In this document: piece by piece, positions 5,275-10,915 of the stretch
How the letters are laid out: the number at the start of each line of letters is the position of its first letter
Numbering within the stretch: position 1 is the first letter of the stretch
From: JBHEMT01 sp046262435
GTDB lineage: Bacteria; Chloroflexota; Dormibacteria; Aeolococcales; Aeolococcaceae
Assembly (NCBI GenBank): GCA_046262435.1
Contig: JBHEMT010000098.1
Location: 1 to 10,915 of the forward strand
Direction of reading: 5' to 3'
Length of the DNA stretch: 10,915 nucleotides
Made by a program: the position numbers and the translations under genes
The notes under the pieces: generated by a model
Database searches by the model: none
What the model saw: the letters and a program-made list of their open reading frames with translations, nothing else
What the model was told of the DNA's origin: nothing

Positions 5275-7671
5275 TTAGGGGAGGCTCGTGGGGACGGCGG
5301 CGGCCGGCGGCGGTGAGGGTTGCCCACGAGGGTTGCCGTTGCCACGGCCGTTGCCCGACCGACCCGTGCCGCCCTGCGTGGTGCCGGTGCTTGAGCGTCC
5401 CGACCCGCTGCCATAGCTGCCGAAGAAGCCGTTGTACTGGCCGGGGCAGAGCAGAATCCCACCCCGACGGCCGGAGCCGGATCCCTGGCCGTAGATCACG
5501 CTGTACCCGCCCGGGCCGGTGTAGGTAATCGCTCCCGTGTAGCCGCCGCCGGGCCCGCCGGTCGCCTGGACCACGTTGCCGTTGACCACGACGTTCCCGT
5601 ACATCGAGCCGAACCCGCACGTGCCCGGACCGGTCCCGGTGAGGAAGTACGCGGGCTTGCCGTTGTACAGCGTCGAAAGGATGTCGGACGGCTGGCTCGG
5701 CCAGCCGTCGCCCCCTGGCGGCAGCGAGGCGGCCATGAAAGCGTGCCAGATCGGAGCGGCGCCGACGACTCCGGTGGTGCCCTTGGCGAGCGGCGTGTTG
5801 TCGGCATTGCCGATCCAGGTCGCAGTGGCCAGGTGCGGTGTCCACCCCACGGTGAGGTTGTCCCGGAACGCCTCGGTGGTGCCGGTCTTGGCGGCGACGA
5901 CGTGCCCATCGAGAGTCAGCGCCGAATGAAGCCCGAACTCAATGGCGCGATTGCTGTCGTCACTCATGATGTGGTTCATGATGTAGGCGGCTCCGGGGTC
6001 GACCACCTGCTTCGGCTTGGCAGGCTGGGGCCAGAGCTCGGCACCAGTGGCATCCCGAACCGAATCGACAAATCGTGCGGGGTGCAGCGTGCCCCCCGCG
6101 GCGAGCACGGATCCCGCCTGGGCCATCTGCCACAACGGCACCTCGTGGGTCCCCAGGGTGAGGCTGTACTCGTGCCCGTAATAGGAGCTCGGCTGGTCGA
6201 GGCTCGGCGTGCTCACCCCGAAGGCGTGGGCCTGGTCCACCACCTTGTCAATGCCTGCGGTGATGGCGGTCTTGATCGCCGGCACGTTCAGTGAGTTGCC
6301 CAGCGCCTGCTGCAGGGGCAGCACGCCGTGGAACTTGAGGTCGTAGTTCTTGGGCATGTAGGGGAGGTCGTGGTACTGGCCGGTGCCGCTCGGCAACACC
6401 AGGGGAGCGTCGAGAATGGGGCTGATCATCGTCGCCTTGCGCTGGGCGATGACGCTCGTGTACGTGAAGATCTTGAATGTCGACCCGGGCTGGCGCGGCA
6501 CGTTGGCAAGGTCGATCTCGGAGCCGGGATGACCCAGCCCGGCACCGCCGACGTAGGCGAGCACCTCGCCGGAGGAGGGGTCGATGCTGACCAGCGCCCC
6601 GTCGGTCGCGTGGTTCGAGCGGACGATGGCGTCGACCTGCTTGGTCACGATTCCCTGAGCGCGCATCTCCAGGTTGAGGTCGAGGCTGGTGCGCACCCGG
6701 AGGCCGGCGGTGTAGGGATCGAGCTGCAGCTGCTTCTTGATGAGGTGGACCACCCGGTCGACGAACGCCGGCGCGAGGTTGTACTCGCTCAGGTCACCGG
6801 AGGTGTAGGGCAGCTTCTCGGCAAGCGCGGACGCGACCTGCGCGGCGGTGATGTCTCCTGAGGTCTGCATGGCGAGGAGCACCGACTCCTGCCGGGCCAC
6901 CGCGGCGAGGGGATGACGGAAGGGGTCCAGATCGGTGGGGTGATTGGGGAGGCCGGCCAGCATCGCCGCCTCGGCGAGGTCGAGCTTTGATGCGGGCACT
7001 CCGAAATACGTCTCGGCCGCGGCCTCGATGCCGGTCGCGCCATGCCCGTAGTAGATGGCGTTGAGGTACTGGTCGAGAATCTCCGTCTTGGTCAGTTGCT
7101 TGTCCAGCGTCCGGGCCACGAAGAGCTCGCGCACCTTGCGGTCAAGGGTCTTCGTGTCGTTCAGGTAGCGGACCTTGGCCAGTTGCTGGGTGATCGTGCT
7201 CGCCCCCTGCTGGGCACGCTGGTGGGTGAGGTTCTGGAGGGCGGCCACAGCCACCCGGGAGGGGTTGGCAGCGCCCTCCCGCCAGAAGTTTCGGTCCTCG
7301 ATCGCCACGGTGGCCTGGACCAAGAGTGGGCTGATCGCCTGCTCCGGCACCGGCACGCGGCGGTCGCCGGACGGATGGAGGTCGGCGATGAGCACGCCGT
7401 TGCGGTCGAGGACCAGGCTGTCGGCGGACTGAAAGCGGGGGGCAGGCGGCTGCCCGAGTTTGCCGTCGAGCACCGCGAACGCCACCTGGACGCCGCCCCA
7501 ACCTCCCAGGGTCAGGACCAGGGCGGCCGTGATCAGCCCAAGCAGCACGCGCTGCGACCGCGAGGGCTGGCGGCGGCGCCGGTGCCGAGCCGACTGGATG
7601 GCGCGCAGCCTGGCCGCACGCGCGGATGCGTCAAGTGAACGGCGCGGGGTGAGGTCTGGGCGCAGGGTCAT
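5275..7671 (-). CDS. Class A penicillin-binding protein (glycosyltransferase/transpeptidase), 798 aa
   Basis: This bifunctional peptidoglycan synthase polymerises lipid II and cross-links stem peptides. A basic cytoplasmic head (residues 1-42, with RHRRRR) precedes one membrane anchor (about 43-69). The GT51 domain shows EDRNFW with catalytic E125, GASTITQQLAK (156-166), RKVRE with E182, and KTEILDQYLN (195-204). The usual His of motif 1 (EDxxFxxHxG) is Glu132, a departure from the consensus. The transpeptidase domain has SxxK at S397-K400 (GSTFK), SxN at S460-N462, and KTGT at K595. An unusual tail of about 130 residues follows: it starts near 665, has Cys685 and Cys742 that might pair, then Gly/Ser/Asn-rich repeats and a Pro-rich end. 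There are no PASTA domains. The ATG at 7671 has no clear ribosome site (TTTTTGATCGC precedes it). UbiA follows 28 bases downstream. Confidence 0.97.
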   Translation of the reverse strand: MTLRPDLTPRRSLDASARAARLRAIQSARHRRRRQPSRSQRVLLGLITAALVLTLGGWGGVQVAFAVLDGKLGQPPAPRFQSADSLVLDRNGVLIADLHPSGDRRVPVPEQAISPLLVQATVAIEDRNFWREGAANPSRVAVAALQNLTHQRAQQGASTITQQLAKVRYLNDTKTLDRKVRELFVARTLDKQLTKTEILDQYLNAIYYGHGATGIEAAAETYFGVPASKLDLAEAAMLAGLPNHPTDLDPFRHPLAAVARQESVLLAMQTSGDITAAQVASALAEKLPYTSGDLSEYNLAPAFVDRVVHLIKKQLQLDPYTAGLRVRTSLDLNLEMRAQGIVTKQVDAIVRSNHATDGALVSIDPSSGEVLAYVGGAGLGHPGSEIDLANVPRQPGSTFKIFTYTSVIAQRKATMISPILDAPLVLPSGTGQYHDLPYMPKNYDLKFHGVLPLQQALGNSLNVPAIKTAITAGIDKVVDQAHAFGVSTPSLDQPSSYYGHEYSLTLGTHEVPLWQMAQAGSVLAAGGTLHPARFVDSVRDATGAELWPQPAKPKQVVDPGAAYIMNHIMSDDSNRAIEFGLHSALTLDGHVVAAKTGTTEAFRDNLTVGWTPHLATATWIGNADNTPLAKGTTGVVGAAPIWHAFMAASLPPGGDGWPSQPSDILSTLYNGKPAYFLTGTGPGTCGFGSMYGNVVVNGNVVQATGGPGGGYTGAITYTGPGGYSVIYGQGSGSGRRGGILLCPGQYNGFFGSYGSGSGRSSTGTTQGGTGRSGNGRGNGNPRGQPSPPPAAAVPTSLP

Positions 7672-7750
7672 GCGATCAAAAAGAGAAACGCGGCGGAGGG
7701 CGGTTCAGTCACGGTCACCTTCGGTCCCGCCACAACGCGTGCGGGTTCCC

Positions 7751-7756
7751 AGTGTA
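7751..7756 (-). promoter_or_regulatory. Possible -10 element upstream of the PBP gene
   Basis: TACACT lies about 80 bases before the PBP start on the minus strand, in the 99-base gap after YihY. It is the same hexamer as seen before the biotin-carboxylase-like gene. The bases 17 upstream (GGACGC) do not match a -35 consensus, and the hairpin at 7758-7785 overlaps that area. Weak call. Confidence 0.25.
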
Positions 7757-7757
7757 C

Positions 7758-7785
7758 GGGGCCGCTCCGGTCAGCGTCCGGCCCC
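7758..7785 (-). terminator. Hairpin spanning the YihY stop codon
   Basis: GGGGCCG and CGGCCCC form a perfect 7-bp stem with a 14-base loop that contains the YihY TGA (7773-7771). No T-run follows on the minus strand. It may end transcription of the photolyase-YihY pair before the PBP gene, but the overlap with coding sequence and the large loop leave this uncertain. Confidence 0.3.
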
Positions 7786-8679
7786 CCGGTCCACCGGCGC
7801 GTCCGGCACGGCTCGGCACCGGTCGCGTTCGGGGTCGCACTCCACCGCGACCAGCCCCCCGACCATAGTGATCTGGCCGACGAAGAAGAAGTAGGTGAGG
7901 ATGATGAAGAAGATCGCGAAGGTGGCGCCGAAGCGCTCGAAACCGGCGGCGAAGTGGGCGATGTAGACAGGAAAGACCACCGAGAACAGGGTGAACAGCG
8001 CTCCGGCGGTCAGGGCACCGGGGAGAACGTAGCGCCAGCGCTGCCGGCGGTTGGGGACCACCATGTAGATGGCCCCGAAGAGCACGGTGCCGTCGGCCAC
8101 GCTGGCAACCGCCTGGGTGAGGTAGGCGGCGCCGGAGCTGACGAACGCCTCTGACGGCAGCGGGAGTTGGCGCACCAGCGGCAGCAGCGTGGCGCTCAGC
8201 AGAATCGGGACGGTGAGCACGATGAGCAACAGCACCATGGCCACCCCCATCACCCGCTGGGGCAGGAAGTCGCGTGGCTTGCACCCGTAGATCCGCGACA
8301 GCCCCTGGTCCATCACGGCAAAGAGCGAGGTTCCGCTCCAGAACAGTCCGATGATGCCCACCAGGGCAAACAGGCCGCTGCGCTGCTGCACATTGTTCAG
8401 CGCCTTGAAGATGCCCTGCTGGTCGGTGTGAAAGGTTGAGGCCACGGCATTGTTGATGTCGAGCGCGATGCTGGGGTTGCGCAACAGCAGGCCGAGCACG
8501 CTGGCCGCGATCAGTACGAGCGGGAAGAAGGCGAAGAGGAAGTTCCAGGCGATCAAGGTGGCCCAGTTGCCGGTGTCGCCGTCCATGTAGCGCTGCACGA
8601 TCCGCCAGATGAACCGACCCGCAGCCCGCGGCGGACGGAAGGCCTGGGTGAGCGGGGCGGGCAGGACGATTGCGCGCAT
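7771..8679 (-). CDS. YihY/UPF0761 (BrkB-like) family inner-membrane protein, 302 aa
   Basis: A polytopic protein of the YihY/BrkB family, whose biochemical role is unsettled; older names such as ribonuclease BN are not supported. Typical features are the N-terminal amphipathic segment and AWNFLFAFFPLVLIAASVLG (44-63), IIGLFWSGTSLFAVMDQGLSRIYG (109-132), the PNRRQRWRYVLPGALTAG segment (199-216), and the last hydrophobic stretch FGATFAIFFIILTYFFFVGQ (240-259), where the family has YGxLGxxIxLLLWLY. About six membrane helices are visible. The short charged tail carries two cysteines (C271, C278). It lies 68 bases downstream of the photolyase on the same strand. No Shine-Dalgarno precedes the ATG at 8679, but a TAGACT box sits 9 bases upstream, compatible with a leaderless transcript. 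Confidence 0.93.
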   Translation of the reverse strand: MRAIVLPAPLTQAFRPPRAAGRFIWRIVQRYMDGDTGNWATLIAWNFLFAFFPLVLIAASVLGLLLRNPSIALDINNAVASTFHTDQQGIFKALNNVQQRSGLFALVGIIGLFWSGTSLFAVMDQGLSRIYGCKPRDFLPQRVMGVAMVLLLIVLTVPILLSATLLPLVRQLPLPSEAFVSSGAAYLTQAVASVADGTVLFGAIYMVVPNRRQRWRYVLPGALTAGALFTLFSVVFPVYIAHFAAGFERFGATFAIFFIILTYFFFVGQITMVGGLVAVECDPERDRCRAVPDAPVDRGAGR

Positions 8680-8688
8680 CTGCGACGG

Positions 8689-8694
8689 AGTCTA
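8689..8694 (-). promoter_or_regulatory. TANNNT box 9 bases before the YihY start (possible leaderless promoter)
   Basis: TAGACT lies on the minus strand with nine bases between it and the ATG at 8679. That spacing would put the transcription start at or next to the start codon, as in leaderless genes of several high-GC groups. No -35 hexamer is evident (GAGAGG at 17 bases), so this remains a weak call. Confidence 0.25.
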
Positions 8695-8747
8695 CCCGGG
8701 GGTCCCGGACACCTCTCGGGTGAGCGGTCTTCGACGACGCGCCTCGC

Positions 8748-10223
8748 TCAGTGTGGGGAGCGAACCGGCGGGCGCCCCGACCGCGCCCGGTATGCCGCCA
8801 GGGCAACCTGTCGCTCGGTTGCGTGGTCGACGATGGGACGCGGATAGTCCCCGGGGCTGCCGCTGGCATCGCGGGCAAGCCAGGGAGTGTGAACCACCTC
8901 GGCGGGGAGCCTGCCGAGCTCGGGAAGATGGGCTCGAACGTAGGCACCATCGGGGTCGAACCTCTTGCCCTGCAGGACCGGGTTGAAGATGCGGAAGTAG
9001 GGCTGCGGGTCGGTGCCGGTGGACGCCGCCCACTGCCAGCCCCCGTTGTTGTTGGCGACGTCCGCGTCCACCAGCCGCTCCAGGAAGTAGCGCTCACCCA
9101 GCCGCCAGTCGAGGTGCAGGTCCTTGGTGAGGAAGGACGCGACGATCATCCGGCAGCGGTTGTGCATCCACCCGGTGGTGTTGAGCTGGCGCATCGCAGC
9201 ATCGACGATGGGGTAGCCGGTGCGCCCCGCGCACCACGCGGCAAAGCGGCTCTCGTCGTCGTCCCACGGAAGGTCACGCATGTCCTCACGAAACTCGAGG
9301 GTGCGCACGTAAGGGAAGTGATACAGCACCGCGGCATAAAAATCGCGCCAGCACAGCTCGCTCACCCATGCATCCACGGCGCGTCGCACGACGGTGCTCG
9401 ACGTCCCGGCGCGCAGGGCCAGCGCCTCCCGGAGCACGGTCCGGATGCCCACGGTGCCGAAGTGCAGGTCGGCGCTGAGCCGTGACGTCTGATGTTGTGG
9501 AATGTTGCGCAGCTGGTCGTAGCGGGCAAGGCCGTCGCTCGCAGCGACGAAATTGGTGAGCCGCTGTCGCGCAGCCCGCTCTCCGCCCGGGATCAGCTGC
9601 TGACCCAGGTCATGCAGGCCCAGTGATTCCACGGTGGGCAGCGGCCGACCGGCGGGGATCGTGGCGAGCGGAAGGAGGTTGGCCAGCGGCGGCGGCATGG
9701 CGTCTCCGGTTCCAACCTGCTGGAGCTCGGCGAGGAACCGCCGCCGGTACGGGGAGAACACGGTGTAGGGACGCCCATCGTCATGGGTGGTCGCGATGGG
9801 CGATGTGTAGAAAAGCTCGCTGGAGAGCTGCAGCTCGATACCGCGCCGCCGCAGCGCGGCGCTCACCTCCCGCTCTCGGCGGCGGCTGAAGGGGGTGACG
9901 TCGGCGACCGCGGTCACCACGACCGCCCCAGTCTCGGCGACCAGCTCGTCGAGCACTCGGGCGGGATCACCCTGGCGGACAAGCAGCGCGCCCCCGTGGT
10001 CGCGAAGCGTGGCGTCGAGCTCGGCCAGTGCGTCGTGCTGGTAGCGGGCCCGGCCGGGACCGATTCCCTCATCACGCAGCTGCTCCTCGTCGACCACGAA
10101 CACGCAGAGCAGCCGGCGCGACCCGCCCCCCGCCGCCGTCAGGGCGGCGTTGTCGTCGAGGCGCAAGTTGCGCCGGAACCAGTGGATCCCCAGGCCACCG
10201 GAGGCGGCCTCCGCGCTTGTCAT
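8748..10223 (-). CDS. phrB: Deoxyribodipyrimidine (CPD) photolyase, class I, 491 aa
   Basis: This flavoprotein uses near-UV/blue light to split cyclobutane pyrimidine dimers. The N-terminal Rossmann-like antenna domain begins GIHWFRRNLRLDDNAAL (12-28). The C-terminal FAD domain is nearly canonical: SELCWRDFY (288-296), TGYPIVDAAMRQLNTTGWMH (335-354), NRCRMIVASFLTKDLHLDWR (355-374), and the ANNNGGWQWAASTGTD segment (390-405) followed by PYFRIFNP. Asn at the FAD N5 contact (within N391-N393) and the Trp chain candidates (W352, W373, W396, W398) are present. The C-terminal PWLARDASG...YPRPIVDHATER is typical of bacterial phrB rather than cryptochromes. The length is normal (about 470-500 aa). 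The ATG at 10223 lacks a Shine-Dalgarno; it overlaps the TGA of an upstream open frame as ATGA. The neighbour on the other side is divergent. The antenna cofactor cannot be read from sequence. Confidence 0.97.
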   Translation of the reverse strand: MTSAEAASGGLGIHWFRRNLRLDDNAALTAAGGGSRRLLCVFVVDEEQLRDEGIGPGRARYQHDALAELDATLRDHGGALLVRQGDPARVLDELVAETGAVVVTAVADVTPFSRRREREVSAALRRRGIELQLSSELFYTSPIATTHDDGRPYTVFSPYRRRFLAELQQVGTGDAMPPPLANLLPLATIPAGRPLPTVESLGLHDLGQQLIPGGERAARQRLTNFVAASDGLARYDQLRNIPQHQTSRLSADLHFGTVGIRTVLREALALRAGTSSTVVRRAVDAWVSELCWRDFYAAVLYHFPYVRTLEFREDMRDLPWDDDESRFAAWCAGRTGYPIVDAAMRQLNTTGWMHNRCRMIVASFLTKDLHLDWRLGERYFLERLVDADVANNNGGWQWAASTGTDPQPYFRIFNPVLQGKRFDPDGAYVRAHLPELGRLPAEVVHTPWLARDASGSPGDYPRPIVDHATERQVALAAYRARSGRPPVRSPH

Positions 10224-10568
10224 CGGCGCCGCACGGTGGGATTTCCCGGTCCGGCGCCGACTGCCACGACATCTGCCGTCGCCGGACGCGCCGACGTGGT
10301 CATCAATGCTGCGGCCGAGCCGCCGCTCGCAGGCGCCGGCTGCCAGGGAGGAAGTACCTCGTGCAGGAGGCTGAGCACCCGAGCCCAGATAATGCGGTCA
10401 TCGCGGTGCACGCCCCGATCATGGGCGTCGGCTCCCGCTGGGACCGGCCGGGAGATGCAAGCCTCCCGCCCGGCTGACACCGGCTGGGCGTGGGCGGCCG
10501 GACCGGTTCCGGGCGCACCGGGTAACGAAGGCGCAACCGGTCGGCGCGGCTGGCCCTGGGGTGGGAAC
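10224..10568. other. Divergent intergenic region between photolyase and response regulator
   Basis: These 345 bases hold the control regions of two divergent genes. No reading frame here resembles a known protein. A 27-codon minus-strand frame (10303-10220) ends in ATGA with the photolyase start and might be a leader peptide. On the plus strand, GATAAT around 10388-10393 resembles a -10 box but has no good -35 at 17 bases. A small hairpin is present at 10449-10468. No repeats, tRNA or attachment site were recognised. Confidence 0.5.
10449..10468. repeat. Small inverted repeat in the response-regulator upstream region
   Basis: CGGGAG and CTCCCG pair perfectly around an 8-base loop (ATGCAAGC). 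Outer GGCC/CCGG-type pairing is possible with a bulge. It lies about 100 bases upstream of the response-regulator start. It could be an operator or leader hairpin, or chance in GC-rich DNA. Confidence 0.25.
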
Positions 10569-10915
10569 ATGACACCGCGTATGGCGGAAAGCCCCCGGGT
10601 CCTAGTGGTCGAGGACAACCAGGATGTTCGCGAGATGCTCCGGCTTCAGCTGGGCTTCGCGGGCTATGAGGTGACGTGCGCCGAGGACGGCCTGGAGGCG
10701 ATCGAACTGCTCGAACGCTTCGAGCCGGAGGTGATGCTGGTGGACGTGGTCATGCCCAGGCTTGACGGGGTCGGCCTGACCGAGCACATCCGCGCCCAGG
10801 CGCGCTACCGGGAGGTGCCCCTGATCCTGCTCACCGGTCTGGACTCCTCCGACGACCGGGTCCGGACCGCGATGGCCCTCCCCCACGTGCACCATCTGGC
10901 CAAGGGACAGTCGCC
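10569..10915 (+). CDS. Response regulator, CheY-like receiver domain, 3' end cut by window edge
   Basis: The first 115 residues are present. The receiver domain shows VLVVEDNQDVREML (11-24) with acidic pair E15/D16, phosphoacceptor D59 in MLVDVVMPRLDG (56-67), the switch threonine T89 in ILLTG (86-90), and the conserved lysine K112 in HLAKGQS. The lysine is normally followed by Pro (KP); here it is Gly, and the preceding loop (ALPHVHH) differs from the usual GADDY, so beta-5/alpha-5 is atypical. What lies beyond (output domain or single-domain protein) is outside the window. It is the only plus-strand gene and is divergent from the photolyase. The ATG at 10569 is preceded by a G-rich GGTGGGAAC that may act as a weak ribosome site; an in-frame ATG at 10581 is the alternative start. 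Confidence 0.94.
   Translation, partial: MTPRMAESPRVLVVEDNQDVREMLRLQLGFAGYEVTCAEDGLEAIELLERFEPEVMLVDVVMPRLDGVGLTEHIRAQARYREVPLILLTGLDSSDDRVRTAMALPHVHHLAKGQS

Noticed and set aside
4056..5528. Long plus-strand open frame (490 codons) opposite UbiA and the 117-aa gene
   Set aside because: It is Arg/Gly/Pro/His-rich without domain pattern and lies opposite a UbiA gene with complete motifs. It is a GC-driven antisense frame.
10220..10618. 132-codon minus-strand frame across the photolyase/response-regulator gap as a full gene
   Set aside because: It overlaps the response-regulator start and has no domain pattern. Only its last 27 codons were kept as a possible leader.
1..10915. CRISPR arrays, tRNA or rRNA genes, insertion sequences, attachment-site repeats
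   Set aside because: By eye I found no regularly spaced repeats, cloverleaf with a TTCRA arm, transposase motifs or paired direct repeats flanking the TrbL-like unit. Short or diverged repeats could be missed without computation.

Overview
The window is very GC-rich. Eleven of its twelve recognisable genes lie on the minus strand, and only the truncated gene at the right edge is on the plus strand. Gene content (class A PBP, class I photolyase, YihY, UbiA, M23 peptidase, SSB), the lack of any sign of plasmid or phage replication genes, and GC-rich codon use suggest a chromosomal segment of a high-GC bacterium. Actinomycetota, Chloroflexota or Dormibacterota-like soil bacteria are possible, but taxonomy cannot be fixed from the sequence alone.

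Layout from right to left, which is the direction of minus-strand transcription. At the right edge, a receiver-domain response regulator (10569 onward, plus strand) diverges from a CPD photolyase (10223-8748) across a 345-base gap with no convincing gene. The photolyase is followed by a YihY-family membrane protein (8679-7771), a bifunctional class A penicillin-binding protein with a Gly-rich, Cys-containing tail (7671-5275), and a UbiA-family prenyltransferase (5246-4356).

A well-formed sigma-70-type promoter (TTGACG-N18-TAACAT) overlaps the UbiA stop codon. It opens a compact five-gene unit: a membrane-anchored Pro-rich 117-aa protein, a two-helix 79-aa membrane protein of VirB2/Maff2-like layout, a TrbL/VirB6-like polytopic protein, a secreted M23 (LytM-type) peptidase whose start overlaps the TrbL-like stop as ATGA, and a single-stranded DNA-binding protein without the usual acidic C-terminal tip. 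An 11-bp perfect GC hairpin follows the unit. It has parts of a DNA-translocation channel (channel protein, pilin-like protein, wall hydrolase, SSB), but no ATPase, coupling protein or relaxase is in the window. This is the best candidate for an undescribed system.

Downstream, with its own Shine-Dalgarno, is a 377-aa biotin-carboxylase homologue. It has lost the Gly-rich ATP-grasp lid and nearly all catalytic residues while keeping an intact frame, so it looks like a pseudoenzyme. An enoyl-CoA hydratase/isomerase-family gene follows it and runs off the left edge. That protein also lacks the usual first catalytic glutamate.

Translation signals fall into two groups. Genes at the left, including the first gene of the five-gene unit, have strong GGAGG sites. 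PBP, UbiA, YihY and photolyase have no obvious Shine-Dalgarno.
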